A stretch of 64,000 nucleotides of DNA. It comes from Undaria pinnatifida. Its lineage: Eukaryota > Sar > Phaeophyceae > Laminariales > Alariaceae. The number at the start of each line of letters is the position of its first letter. The first letter of the stretch is position 1. Below are positions 27,614-42,600 of the stretch, piece after piece. The DNA lies in NCBI GenBank assembly GCA_012845835.1, contig JABAKD010000017.1, positions 8,083,600-8,147,599 of the forward strand, read 5' to 3'. The notes under the pieces are model-generated. The model made no database searches. It was given only the letters and a program-made list of their open reading frames with translations, and was not told the DNA's origin. The position numbers and the translations under genes are program-made.

Positions 27614-30600
27614 TAGTAGTATTAATAGTAGTAATAGCAGCAGTGGTAGTAGTAGTAGTAGTAGTAGTAGTAGTGTAGTAGTAGTAGTAGTAGTAGTAGT
27701 CGTAGTAGTAGTCGTAGTAGTAGTAGTAGTAGTAGTAGTAGTAATACACTGCAAACTGGGAGATGACAAAACAACGTATTATTCAGTAGACGATAAGCAA
27801 ATCGGGACTCACGAAGACACGCACAAAACCCCATACATTTCCGTGTTCTGACCAACCATGCTTGGTCCTGATCGCTTTTTTGTTTTGTTTTTTTTGCTTA
27901 TCCCTTCTCTTATACTTTTGTCGCACTTGTTTTTCTCCTTCTCTCCTCCTGGGATGCAACTCAGACCCGGGGTGACCACCGTAAGAAGGCTTTTTCCTCC
28001 CCCCCCCCCCCCCCCCCCCCGCCCGCCACTACGGTACACCCCGCCTTCGTTTATACCGCCAGAAGACTCCAGCTGCTGCTTCCCTCGTCGCCTCGCATCG
28101 CAATATACCAAGTTCCCCCGTATAGCATACCGGCAAAAACCGTGTTTGTCTTCCTTAGTTTTCCTCCTAACGGCAATGATGTCCAGGACAACGACAGAGG
28201 TAGTAGCCCTTCACGGCTTTTTTACTTTCTAAACGATGGGGCTACTTAGCCTAGACTCGGAGTGAGCGGCACTCTGATTATTTTATGGCAAAACTCACTT
28301 GCTGTGTGTACCAAGGCGGACGTAGTAAAATCATCGGGTTTTGCCCCTTACTTTCTCGTTCTTCTCTCGAGACCGTCTTTTGGGCCAGGTATTACAGACA
28401 TGCAACACGTTAGAGGTGCAACTTTTTTTTTTCTCTCTACGGCCCCTCTCCCGAGGAGCTCATGACTTCCTCTCCCAAAGCCTGAGCTGGAGAAAGCTGA
28501 AGCTCCTACCGGATGAACAGTGCCATGGCCTAGGTATTCAACGAAAAAAATCGTGCACGAAAATAGCGAAATTCTGGCGTAGTCGTTCTGCGGTAGCCCC
28601 CCCCCCCCCCAACTGTTCTTCAACAAAATCGTCGGTTTTGAAACCAGCCCACGGCCGTGTCTCTCAGAATACGGTGCCCGTTGCCAACAAGAAAGTATGC
28701 GAAGATGTCCTCTCATATAGTGCTCACCCTTCTTCGTATCGCGAGCAGAAACGAAACATTCATTCGTTAAACAAAATCGCCAAGTTTCTTGGGTTTTTTT
28801 TTTTCTTCTTTTTTTGGGGGGGGGCGGGGGGAAATCGTAGAAAATCGGTCGACGAAATTGGGTTAAGGTGCCCGGTCATGCAGGTCATGCAGGAAAAAAA
28901 AAGTATTCAAAAAACGGCATACCTTTATGGTAGCACGCGTCTATAGAGCCCCTCAATAGGCTAGGGGCCTCAGAAAAATATGACTGTGCAGCGCCTCTAT
29001 CGTATCGTGTGTCCCGTTTCACCCTCGCCGCTCCCTCAATGCGGTGTTACAGCGGAACAACAACCATCGCTCGGAAAGCAAGCCAGGAATATACCCATAT
29101 ATATATATCATGCTGCATGCTACACCCTGCGACATGGACAATGACGAGGATGTACCTTGATGTCGAGGACGCCGAGCTTGAGCAGGCCGGCACAGCACAG
29201 GAAAATCACGAACGCCGAGATGGACAGCGCGATTGTCGCGAAAAACGTTTTTCTGGGAGAGAACAAAACAGAGAAGAGAGAGAGATAAAAGTCAGGTCAG
29301 GTTGGACGGTGTACCCCCCCACGCTTAGCGGTATATCCCACGAGTTTACTTTCCGAAGAGAAGCAACAAATAGCAGAGCACTAGAGGTACTAAGGGAAAA
29401 CGCCTGTGACCAGGACTTGTCCACATGGTCGCCTGGGGCACAACTTCTGACGCGTTGAGGTGGAGAGCACAACAAGTGATCTAAAGAAATACTGGACACA
29501 CAAGACAACAATAAACAGAAAACAGCAGCAGCACCAACACCACCACCAACAACAACAACAACAACAATAGCAACCCAGAGACAGAAGAAGCAGAGTGCTC
29601 ACATCACGTTCTCTCACCGCAAGTGTTGTCTGGAGTACTCACAATCCTCATCATAGTCCCCGTTCGCCTCAACGGCAACTGTTTACGAAAGTACTGCTGC
29701 CGCTACTACATTTTTCCTGAAGAACAAGAAACCAAAACTTTCTTATGATACACTGCTCGCTCTCGTCAACTCCGTCATGTCCTCGATATAACAGCCGTTT
29801 TCTGCCTGCTGAAGAGCTCCGAGTCCTCATAGACATCATCATCACCACCACCATCACTTCTTCGATTGTTGCTAATACCATCCCTTCTCCATCCACAGAC
29901 AAACCGTAAAAAACAAAACGCCAAACCAAAAACGGCAACCCGGAAGACAACAAAACAAGCGTAGTAAACATTGCAAAATCTCCACCACTCACTCCGCCAT
30001 GTCCTCGATGTAGGCGTTCTGCTTGCCGGAGAACTCCGAGTCCTCGTAGCCATCATCATCATCATAATCATCCCCGCCAACACTTCTCCCACTGTTGCTC
30101 ACACGGCCGCTACCACCACCTCCCCCTCTCCTGCTCCCCATCCCCACCGTACTACTGCCACCAGGCCGCTCTCTCCTCCCTCCCCCCGCGCTCCCCCTCC
30201 TTCCCCCGGCCGTGGGCCTCGCGGAGCTGCTCCGGCGCCTTCTCGATCGCTTGCTCGTGGAGCCGAGAGCGAGGTTTCCCCCAACGCTGGCTTCTAAATC
30301 GTGGCCGTCATCGCCATCACCATCGACATCGCTTTCTGCTTGAGTGTTGTCGAGGTAGTCGCTGAAGCTGCTTGCGCTGAGGCGAGCGGCGGCCGCCCGG
30401 CTGTTTGGCGAGCCCGGCTGCAAGTCTTTCATGCTGTGAATGCTCCTGTGGAGTGCAGAGGGTTTCGAGTACAGGGAGGGGTGTGGAGATGGGGGTTGGG
30501 AGGGAGGGGAGAAGGGAGGGAACAGGTGGGGGGAGGGAGGGAAGGGGGTGGAGGAGGGGGGAGGGGGGAGGAAGGAGGGGGGAGGGAGGGGGGGAGGGGG

Positions 30601-33600
30601 GAGGAAGGAGTATGTTTTTGCGTGTGGGTGTATAATAGGAGTTCGAAATTTCGAACATATCTTATCTGTTTATTGTTGGTGGCGAAGGAATGGGACAGCG
30701 AGCGCGGCGCATTTTAACACTGCCGCGAGGAGCGAGTGTTTTCTTTTTTCTTTTACGTGTTGCTCTTTTTTTGTTTATTTCCATTTTGTTTTACACCTGC
30801 TACGAGTGTCATTTAGTTCATTTAAATACAACAGAACACTTCATAATTTTAAGAACATTACACACCTGTTTTTCTTGGCTATTACGGAATGAGACAGGGC
30901 CGCCTCCATCACCTCCAGCTCGGCTTTCGGGTCTCGAGGTCCGGCCTGCCTCAGGTATCTTCAGCAGAGAAAAAAGGGGCGGGGGCAGCGAAAAAAAATA
31001 GTCCGTCCAAGCAGAAACAGCGAGCGGCGATTGGAGAGGGGGGGGGGGGCATAGAGAGCGGGAGATTAAATATCGACTCGAGTATACGCTACAAAATCAA
31101 TGCTTGTTTCTGTGTGCTTCACATATAGCCTCAGAGAGGCGAGAGGGTAGAAAAAAACGGAAATCTTGCATCCGAGCATAAACACTACCAAGGGCAGGGA
31201 TGGAGGGAAGGGGGGTATGAGGGGGGGGGGGGGCAGATTTGACCTACATCACACCAAAATTTCAACAAAAATAGCACGGTTGAGACGACGAACGCCTCTC
31301 CTGGTGTAGAAGTCCTAACCCCAACCCTAGGTGTGTAATCACGCCACAAACCCTTGTAAAACTCCCGTTGAGCGCTGCAGCTCCCACAGCCCTCGATACG
31401 GCCAGTCACACAGAAATACCCCCCCCCCCCCCCAACCCCATGCGAGCGACTCGCCCAACACCTCACGACGCTTCGCGCTCGGTGCAAGCAATGCCTGCCT
31501 GGTTGGTTAAAACCCCACGTGCTCCGTCCCGGCATAGTGGGGATGCGAGGGTCTATGGTCACACGGCTACGGCCATGCATGAATATCGAGCACCCCCCCC
31601 CCCCCCCCCCCCCCTCCCCCTCCCGGGGGTCATCTCACTTGTGTTGAAAGCCTTCCATGATGGAGCTTGCGTCGTCGTCGGAATCGTTGGTGCCCGGCGC
31701 GAACCTCACGGAAAGGTCGGTGCCCGCGCTCATATTTCTCGCGTGTCCTGATCCCTTCATGGCCGACTTTTTCCTTAGGTGGACCACCTCGGACTTTGTC
31801 TCCTCGCCGTCCATGTACCCCCCCCTGTTGGGAAAACAGCGGTGGCGGCAGGCGGAGAAAGACACGCACGCACGAACGCGCGGACATATATGGCCGAATG
31901 ACGAAGAGAAAACAGGGTTAGATTAGCGCTGTAAACGTATTGCTGATGGATGATGAATGATGCTGCTGCTCCGTCCGGTTTTGGTGTGTGGTGTACAATG
32001 TACCAGCTTTACGTGTCAATGTAACCTTCCTCTGGGTGAAGATGCTCACGCGAAAACGCTATGATAATGCGAAAAAGCCACGAGGCGAAAAGGCTAAGGC
32101 GAAACATGTGCACGATCGAAAAAAACGACAAATAAAGTGCGGGAAACACAAGAAAGTGAAAACGATTAGCGAAATTATTGCGTGTAAGGCGAAAACACGA
32201 GCGAAAACGGCTACGGTACCATATGGTAGAGAAAGAAGCCAAGCGAAAAAATGCCGACCGAAAAAAAAAAAACAAAGCGAAAAAACTCGGACACCCTAAC
32301 GCGCGACAACACCAAAGCACCACACGCACCGCCACCGAGGTAAATTTAAACGGGAGAGCCAATCAGGATAGCGAAACGCCATTGAGGAACACCCAAAGCT
32401 GAAACGATACCGTAACGGTTATTGGGATGAAGGGAAATGGTGCGTTTTTGGCGTATCGTGAATATGCATCTGCCGGTGTGCCCGTCCCGGCTGAACAGGC
32501 GAAAGAAAATAGCCCAAAGAGAAAAAGGGCTAAAATATACGGCCAATATTCCTAACTCGAACACAAAAAAAGAAAAAAAGAAACGATTTTACCAACTGAC
32601 AAAGATTAAAAATACGATTTTCCTGACATCTTGAACTTTCAAAAAGTCGCGTTGTGTTGTTGTTCAAAAAATGAAAACACGCCCCGTTTGTGAAGGAAAT
32701 CCGGACGTCATTCTTGAATGGAAAATGGCAAAATGATAACAAAACGTTTTCCTAGTAACGAACGCGAAAAAAAACACGATTCCTGTGACCAAAAAAAAAA
32801 ATAAGAAGGATGTTCCTGGCATTTGAGATTTTCTATAGTGCGTCACGTTTAAAAAATGAAAACACGCCCCGTTGGTGCAGGAAACCCGGACGTCATTGTT
32901 GAATGGAAAATCTGGCAAAATGATAACAAAACGGTTTCCTAGTAACAAAAAGCATTTTCCTAATAACAACTCGTTTCCCTAATAACAAAACGTTTCCCCC
33001 TAATAACCATTCCTGTGACGAAAAAAATATATATAAGAAGGGATACTCCTGACATTTTATCGTGAAATTTTCTCGAATGAACTGCGGTGTCACGTTTAAA
33101 AAAAAAAATGAAATAAAACGTTTATATTTGCGTGCGTCAGGAATCCTCCCCATCTTTTGACGTCAATTTTTATGGCAACTTCATTAAAAAGTACTTAAAA
33201 AATCAGGATTTCTGCTGAAGGGCAAGATGTCACGATTCTTCGCGAAAAAAACGTCACACGTTTTTTTTTTGCCACGATTCCCGCCATTTTTCTTCTGGTG
33301 AAATTCGTTGGGGATGACCCTTGCATCCCGAAAACGCTCGTACAGATCGCATCACGAAAACGCTACTGTAGCGTAGAACGCACGAACGAGAACGACAAGC
33401 GTAAAGAGCATGGGTAAAACGCTGTCGTGTTACGCTGTCTGAGAAGATGGGGGAGATGGCGCGTTTTTTGTGCTGCGTGCTGTCCGCGTGTATCCATTCA
33501 CCTATCGGTGTACCCGTCTTGGTCTTCTGCGATGCTGATGAGACTCTTGCCCTTCCTGTGCACCCCGCCGCCACCCATTGACCTTGGGACCGGACACAAA

Positions 33601-36600
33601 AAAAAGGACAGGAATACGGCAAAGGTGGGACGATAATGAAAGCGAAAACGCGGGAATTAGACAAGCATATTGACGATAGCAATACGAAAATAGAGGACGA
33701 TGTTATAACGCAATAGGGTGGGGTAAAGAGAAATACAGGACAACAACGAGACCAAGATGGGACTAAAACAATTCGAACGTTAGTATTGGACGAAAAACAG
33801 AGGAGGCACACGTAAGGAAGAGACGAACAAAAGCTAGAAAAAAAAAAAACATGAAAGTAGGAAACAAACTCGCAAAAGTGATGAAAGGAGACATATATAT
33901 GGACAATATCATGGGGAGAGAAAGGAAGAGAGTAGAGGCATGCTTATAAAGAAAGACGGGGAGGTCAGGAAGAGAGAGGTCGTGGTGGGGGCATAGGCAA
34001 GTGACATGAGAGACACAAACGGAGCAAAACTTAGAAGAGAAATAGAAACCTATAAGACGCAGCAAAAGAGGGAGAGGGAAAGAAAAAAATTGAGGGAAAG
34101 CAAAAAATTGAGAGATATGGAGGGGTGAGAGCAGAGAGGGCGGGGCAGGGGGAGGGGGGGGGGCAACGCTTGTCGCTCACCGGCTACTCGTGCGGTGCCC
34201 CATCACCCCAGCTGCGGCTGAACCACTACCGTTGGTCCTGTCGGACGTTTGCCTACCCGCTTCGGGCGCGCTGGTTGCGAAAACACAAGAACACACAACA
34301 ACGAAAAATTGCCAAAAAAACACACACACAAAGGCCGTTCCGGGGAAGGGGGGGGAGGGGGGGAGGGAGGGAGGGAGGGAGGGAGGGAGGGAGGGAGGGA
34401 GGGAGGGAGGGAGGGAGGGAGGGAGGGAGGGAGGGAGGGAGGGAGGGAGGGAGGGAGGGAGGGAGAGTGGGGGCGATTCAGGGCCGGCCAGGTTATAAGA
34501 GAGATTCTCAAACGGTCATTACCGCTAAACTAGTATTGGTCATCGAACGAAAGCCAAGCGCGATACTATGCGATACCAGTAAAAGCCAAGATAAATCAGT
34601 TCGACGATTTCGACCTACAGACGCGTTAAATGCCCAAAAAGCAAGGAACGCTGCTGAGACAAAAACCGCAGACCGCTCTGGGGAAGAAAGGGGAGGGGAG
34701 GCGAGAGACGGGGGAGGGGCTCACATCATGTTACCCCACTGCAACGAATGCTGCAGGGCGTGAACAGCCGGCTCATACTCGTCGCTGTCCGAGTCGTTCT
34801 CCGCGTTGCCCGTCTCCCTCCTTAGCGCCTTGCTGCTCTTCAGCACCAGGAGGCGCTTCTGGGCATAGTCTAAGTCGTTGTAGTTTTCGGGGTCCACCTC
34901 ACTGTCTCTGAACATTTCCTGCAGTAGGGGGCATACGTGGGAAAACCGGGAACCTGAAAATATATGCGTTCGTTGTACTCTGAATATTAATAATAAATCT
35001 TCTAATTGTTTCCACTATGATAGACTGCTAATTGTTGAAAAAAACATGGGGGAAAGAAACAACGAACATTTACTTTTTTTCATATTTTATAACGAACATT
35101 TTTTCCCCACTCCCCACCACTCCTCACAATGTGGATGGAAAAAGAAAGAAACACTTGCATGAAAATAGAATTTGAGTATTTTCGCTATATATAATCCTCA
35201 ATGAGGACACACAACCCGTAATACGCGCGATCGGAGTATAACACACAGCTTGCAAAGATGAGTTTCGACAAAATATTCGATCTCGCAGCTGGAGTGTTTT
35301 TTTTTTATAACAAATATATGTGTATGCTTTTGTGTTTTAGTCCATGTCGACATCGTTGTAGCTCTCGAGATCGTCTTCGCCGTGTCCCTGGGAATACATT
35401 TTCCTGGGGCTGTGCACAGCGGTGGCGGCAGTAGCGGTGGTGGTAACAGAGACATGGGGGTACGAGTGCGATGATATTCTTTAGGACACGTGCTATGTCA
35501 TTAATGTCGGTCGCGTGCTACGATAGAGGCTGTGCACCATTTTTGTTTTTAGGTTACTCAAGTTGGGACTCAAAACACCTCTCCCAAAATTTGATTTTGG
35601 AGACGAATAAAAATGCTTCCAGGTATGTACATACCGGACTAAAAATCCCACGGCAGGGCCTAGGTCGTACACACAACGGGGACCAGGCGGGGAAAAAAAA
35701 AATGGGATTTTTTTCGACGATTTTGGGTTAAGGAGCCCCGTCATTCATAAAAAAAATAGCCAAAAAAAGGTATGCCTTAATACAATTCACGACGATTTTG
35801 GGTTAAGGAGCCCCGTCATTCAGAAAAAATAGCCAAGAAAAGGTATACCTTAATACAATTTACGACGATTTTGGGTTAAGGAGCCCCCTGTGATTCGGAC
35901 CAAAAATAGCCAAAAAAAGGTATACCTCTATCGTGTTAATAGCACGCGTCATTTTGTTGTTGTTGCTCTAGAGAATGTTCTTTTTTTCTTCTGAAACATC
36001 TCTTCGGAATTTCACCCTGTTGCTTTCTTTTTTGTTTTTGCGATCGTTTTTGTTGTTGCTTACGATATGCCCCTGTGGTGTAGGCCAAGGGATTGGTCAT
36101 TGATCACGAAAAACGCTTGCACTTTTTTTTTTTTCTTCTCCCTTTTTTTCAAGTGAGGAACACGAGCCCCGGCGAAAAATAAAAAAAATGCACCTCCAGC
36201 GTAGCATGCGTCTTAGATCATTGTACCTGGCGGACATCTATCTTCCTCTCCCTACCGGCAGACATATCACAAAGACCCTTCCCCTCCGTTCTCCTCCACT
36301 CCCTTATCCTCGCCCCTTCATCCCCCCCCCCCCCCCCACCGCCCCCCCTTCCCCCCCTTTTACCCGCCCCCCCCCCTTCAGCCCCCCTCCCTTCCCCCAC
36401 CGACGCCTTCTACGATTGATGGAGGCATGGAGCATTTTTCGGCATTTTTTGTTTCGGAATTTTCGGATCTCCTTCTACCGAGAATGTCGCGTCGCCAGAG
36501 TCTTTCGTCGTACTTTTTTTTTTTGGCGGGGGGGGGAAGGGGCACATTTGTTTTTTTCATCACCTAGGTCATTGTATTTTGATTATCGTACGTTCTTCAT

Positions 36601-39600
36601 GGGGCTGTATTGCACTTTCGTTCTTTTCCAAATAAAAACAGACAGGTTTTGGGTGCTCAATCACCCGTTTTTTTCTTGAGCTCCTCGTGTGAGGACTCTC
36701 ATGCATCCCGCCCAAAAGAAATGCAGTCCGCGTATGTACAACTGCATGAACCAGGACCCGATACACACAAAACAATCATTTTTGTGAAACCAGAAAGACA
36801 TTGGGTAGCCTCGTCATTCATAAAGGCGGTAAGGAGCCTCGTCATTCAGAAAATATTTCGGCCAAAAAGGGATATACCTTAACACCTCGATCGTGCCGAC
36901 ACGCGTCGTTTCTATCATGCCGCCACCTTCAGAAGGCTACTGGCACATCGCTACCGTAGCGTGCGTCGCTCTCCTCAACACCCCCCTACGAGGTCGACCC
37001 CCCCCCCCCCGGTCCTTTTCTGGAAGTGGCCATGCCGGAAACTAAAATTAACTCATTGAAGCTGTCATCCATGTTACTGTCTCTGGAAATGGCCATACCG
37101 GAAATTACACTAGCTCATTGAAGCTGTCATCCATATATATTTGCTGTCTCTGGTAGTGGCCATATACCAGAAGTTAAATGAACTCATCGATGCGCTCTAT
37201 ATGTCATCCATGATGTTTCTGTCTCTGGCAGTGGCCACGCCGGAAACTAAATCAACTCATTGCAGCTCTCTGTCAAACCCATACGCAAGTCCGTCTTACG
37301 AGCGTTTTTTGGAAGGATACAGTCCACCCGCATGCGACTCGCCGAACACCTCACGGCGCTTCGTGCTTGGCGCAAGCAATGTCTGCCTAGGGTCGGTGAA
37401 AACCCGACGTGCTCCGTGTCCTGGCATAGTAGGGCTACGAGGGTCATACCACTGTGGTAATACGACTACGGCCACGCATGAAAATCGAGTACACCCCCCC
37501 CTGGGCAGACCTTCCTCCAGTCCCTAACCCCCCCCCCCCCCCCCCGTCCTGTCCCGTTCTCACATATCTCTCCCGCCCAGGCCATTCCTGCCTCCTCCCT
37601 CCCCCCCCCCTCCCTATGGTCATACAAATACGGCCATGCATGAATATCGAGTACACCCCCCCCCCCCCCCGCCCCTCGCCCCGCCCCGCCTGCAACTCTG
37701 GTCTCCAGCCAACAATTTTCGCGTTTTTTTTTTCCTTCAACAGAACTCTGATCCGATTTAAGCCACTTTTTGTTGATGTTGATGTTCCCTCTCTCTCTCG
37801 AGCTAGCAATTTTCGCGTTTTTTTTTTTCCCTTCCCTCAACACAACCCTGCTCCGATTTAAGCCACTTTTTGTTGATGTTTCCCTCTCTCTCTACAGCTA
37901 ACAATTTTCGTTTTTTTTTTGCCCTTCAACACGAAAACTCTGCTCCGATTTAAGCCACTTTTAATTGATGTTCCCTCTCTCTCGAGCCAACAATTTTCGC
38001 ATTTATTTTTCCTTCCCTCAACACAACTCTGCTCCGATTTAAGCCACTTTTTGTTCATGTTCCCTCTCTCTCTCGAGCTAACAATTTTCGCTTTTTTTTT
38101 TTTTCCCTTCGACACAACTCTGCTCCGGTTCAAGCCACTCAATGTTGTTGTTGATGGTCTCTCTTTCTCTCACCTCGAGGGCGCCAGCAGTGAGCCCCGT
38201 CAAATTGTTGGGGATTCCTTCGTGACTCTTAGACTCGCGCCCGGCGCCACCGTCGGCAGAAGCGATATCGCTCAAAGCGGCATCTTTGGCCTTGGCGGCT
38301 AGCCTCGACACGTACTGGTTGGTAAGCGCTTCTCGCCGAGCGGCCCAGGAGGTGGCCTGTGAGTCACCCCGGATGCCGTCTGACTCGCCAACGCCTCCCC
38401 AGACAAGAGCGGGGGCGAGGTAGCGCGCGGCCAGGAGTCCGGCAATGCCGCCTGTTGATGAAGGCAAGGGGAGACGTCGTAGTTGACGCAGAAAAAGTCG
38501 CAAGATGGGGGGGTAAGAAATGGGTAAAATATAGTCAATCTATGAAGCCAAACAAGCGGGGGGGGAAGCATAGAAATAGGGGGGGACATTAGAAGCAGAA
38601 GAAAAGAAAAAATAACGAAATAGAGCAAAATATTTTTTATGAAACTCGTTTTAATAGAGGTCACATGGGCGTAAATCGGGGTGGATGACGACAGATTCCC
38701 CGACGGCCCTGTATGCCAGAGCAGGAGACTAGGTGACGCGACACCAGAAGCTCGGCGAATGCGCCTGTGGGTGACAAAAAACAAAAACGCTTGCGCAAGC
38801 AAGCAAGACCAGAAAACAAAAGCAGGACCAGATCGAAACACCAAAGCGAGGAAATATCCAAACAAACAAAAACTAAAACTAACAAAAAACAGTAACATCG
38901 AAACCGAATGCAATTATATACTTCAAATGTTAATTACTTGAAAACCAAAAGGGTCAAACATACCCCACGCGAGGACAGGGGCGAGGCAACGCGCTGCCAT
39001 TTTGTCAGGCTACGGCGCAATGAGAGTGACAAAAAGCTAAAACAGAAGAAAAAACAGGACAAAATATATGTGTAGCTCAACACGACCACGCCTAAAATAG
39101 ACGAAACAAATGTCAACACACGACGCGTATGAAAATACGTGGAAGTGTGGTGAGCTAAAGCTTTATTTTTCCCCATCCGCCGGAGGATAAAAAAAACAAG
39201 AACAAAAAAACAAACATTGATGTTGCAAAACAATTTCAAAAGTGTACGTAACGCGAAACGAGACAAACACTACCTTTCGTATAAGTATGTATCTGCTCCG
39301 AGAGCACTGCGGGCAAGGTCGCGTGTTCTCGGCATTGTAAGCGCCGCCAAGTCAGGTAGAAGTAGCTTGTCCAGGACAAGACAAACGATTTTCACAGCAG
39401 TAAAGAGGGGCTCCGCGCTAACAGGCACCGCACAAAACTGGACCCCCACAGAGAATGTCACTGCACTAAACTGGACCCCCACAGAGAATGGCACTGCACT
39501 AAACTGGACCCCCACAGAGAATGGCACTGCACTAGAGTGGCCTCCCGCACCATATGGTACCAGGTACCGCACTAAGGCGGGACCACGAGTGTATTGTATG

Positions 39601-42600
39601 CGCTGCATGCGTGGTATGCGTCGTATGTGCGTTGTACATGCGCTCCTCGAGTACTGCCTGCGGACAGGGAAATGTTCTCGGAACCGTAACCGCCACCAAG
39701 CGGGATCATGTACCAGTAGCTCGAGAGACAAAGCAGTTTTCACCGCGCTTTCGTGGGTCTCCGCGCTAAACGCGTGTCACCGAGCAAAAGTAGACCTCCG
39801 CACACAACGACACACCGCACTAAAGCGGGGGCGTGCGCACTACCGTGTACCGCGCACACGGCACCCCATGTGTACGGTATTGTATGCGCTGTATGTGCGT
39901 TGTACGAAGTGCGTGTTGCGTGTGCGTTGTATGTGCTCACCGAGTACTGCGGGCAGGGGGATGTTCTCGGAGTCGTAGGCTCCACCGAGGGGAATCATGT
40001 AGAAGTAGCTCGCCAACCCTTCCCGGAGGGACGCCGCGAGGCCCAAGTAGAACAGCTGGCCGCGATCGGGGCCATTCGTGGCTTTGGTCGCCGCCGGGTA
40101 ACTCCTGATCTTGTTCTGATGATGTGATTGGCCGAAAGACAAGCGGGAGCCGCGCGCGGTCATCGGCGCACAGTGGGTTAAGGTTAGCTGGAAATCTTGG
40201 CGAGAAGCTGATCCAGTAGACAGGATGTGTGTTACCAGTTTTTTGTTTTTGTTTTTGGTCTTTGCTCATATCCCTCTTTCCATTTTATCTTCGCGCTTTT
40301 CAATCTCCGAACGCCTCCCTCCCTCTCTAGGACCAAGGCTACACGGTACGTAGGGGGATGTTAACACCCGCAATTTTCACCACCGAGGGGTCTAAGGCAG
40401 TCGCGCGAGTGACTCTGTACCCGTCACGTGGACGAAACCACCTATACACGATACGCTTAGCGCAGCGTGGCTAACTCTATTGCATTGTGGCTTCATGTTG
40501 CTAGATTATATGATGTAAAGTAGAGCTCCAAAGCTTAACATCGCGAAGGAACAGGGCGTCTCTCCCGCGCCAGTGACTCCGGGTTACCGAAAAAAAATGC
40601 CCTTAAAAAAAAAAGGGACCCCCCCTCCGGTCGTAGCCTGTTGTCCTAGGCGTAAGTTAAATACGGGGCCATCGAGCAGGCTCTTCTCCCCCATCAAATT
40701 TGCAGCACGCGTTTCCGATTTTTTCTTGAGAGAAAGCTTCACAGCTATGTCTTCCCTCTCGTCGGCTCGCATCGAATTCCAGTGCTCCGGAGTAAACAGC
40801 CCTCGGTTTCTGTCCCTTCTTTCTATTGGAGATGCACCCCACTGAGCTGTGCAGTCAGCGTTTTCATTAGAGATGAACCATACAACCGCGTAGAGCTATG
40901 CAGTCAACATGAGATGCGCCACTGAGCTATGCAGTCAGCCTTTCCACAAGAGATTTACCATAACCACTGAGCTATGATGTGGTCAGCGCTGACTGCAAAG
41001 CTCAGTGGTTCTGGTGTTATCCCAAATGCTCTTGTGAGGATGCTTGGGACTGATCGACGCTGCGGTTAATATTCGACGGGAGCAGTGGTAGCCTTCGTGG
41101 CTTCGTGGCCGTGGCGAAATTCGTGATCTTGCTCTAACGCGATGATTGGCCGAACATTGAGCGAGACGCGTACGGTGATTGGCGCAAAGGGGGTTGAAGT
41201 TAGTTGGAGATTGAGCCGCTTTCTCCAAAAATATAACAACATAGCTACATACATGTACCGTCTGAATGAAACTCCGGGGAGAAGTCGCCGGGGATTGGTC
41301 ATTGTCATCCTCGGATATTGACGTATTGCCAGGGATTCGTGTTACGGCTAAAAAAAATGCGAACGGCGCCCGCCCGTTCGCACAAAAAATTGCACGAAGT
41401 TGGCTAAAACTACGAACGACACCCACCCGCGAACGGCAACTGCAAAAAAATGAAAAGCGCTAATCCAGGAGCCGGAACACTATTACCCAAAGGTTCCAGA
41501 CCAAGAATGCTTTTAAGAGGGGGTTTCCAGTTTGTATGGGGCATTTCCCACCGGGTGCTATTTTCATAATTCCGCGAACGCCAAGAGGTCTGGGAACGGC
41601 GCGTGCATCTGCGAACACGTGAGCATGTATATATGTGTAACGCGTCGCATGTGCATACCTAGTGCATATCACTGGTAAGTAATCGATGAATCTGACATCG
41701 GGTATCACCCGTAGGTATGTCCCTATCGCGGAACTGGGGAAGCGCATAGTATACAGTATATCGTGCATAGTAAATAGTATATGTACACTACGACCTTGGT
41801 AAAAGTTACCTGTACATCGCACAGACGTGGCAAAAAAAAAAAAAAAGGTCCGTGCGATCGTATAATATTGTTGTAATATTGTACGTACAAGACATTAGAA
41901 TACAGGCGTACAGGTTTGTTTGCCGTTTGCGGCGATTTTATCGACCAGCGCAACTCGTATGAACATAATTCCCGGACTGTCAAAAACCCGTTCAAGCTGC
42001 AAACTGCAAGCGTTACATCATCCTAGTCGAACTCCAAGTGGTCATCTCCAATCGTTTCGCTCCCGTAGTAGCCACTGCTTCATCCAAGTGTAATTCCAAG
42101 TAGTTCTCCCCTGCAAATATTTTGTTCAAGTCTAGCTTCCGGTAGTTCCCCTCTGCAAACATTACTTCGTCCAACTTTAATTCCAAGTAGTTTCTCCCCC
42201 GCAATGATTCCGTGCAAGTCTAATTCCAGGTAGTTCCCCTCTGCAAACATTACTTTGTCCAACTTTAATTGCAAGTAGTTTCTCCTCCGCAATAATTCCG
42301 TGCAAATCTAATTCCAGGTAGTTCCCCTCTGCAAACATTACTTCGTCCGACTGTAATTCCAAGTAGTTTCTCCCCCGCCAAAAAATGCGTGCAAGTCTAG
42401 TTCCAGGTAGTTCCCCTCTGCAAACATTGCTTCGACTTTAATTCGAAGGTAGTTTCTCCCCCGCAATAATTCCGTGCAAATCTAATTCCAGGCAGTTCCC
42501 CTCAGCAAACATTACTTCGTCCGACTATAATTCCAAGTAGTTTCTCCCCCGCAAAAAAATGCGTGCAAGTAAGTCTAGTTCCAGGTAGTTCCCCTCTGCA

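Noticed and set aside
27384..27769. Open frames of Val, Leu, Thr or Tyr over the TAG repeat
   Set aside because: Same reason; simple repeat inside intron 11.
34125..34763. Open frames rich in Gly, Arg and Glu around the GGGA repeat
   Set aside because: Simple-repeat translation; exon 6 on the other strand explains the only coding signal nearby.
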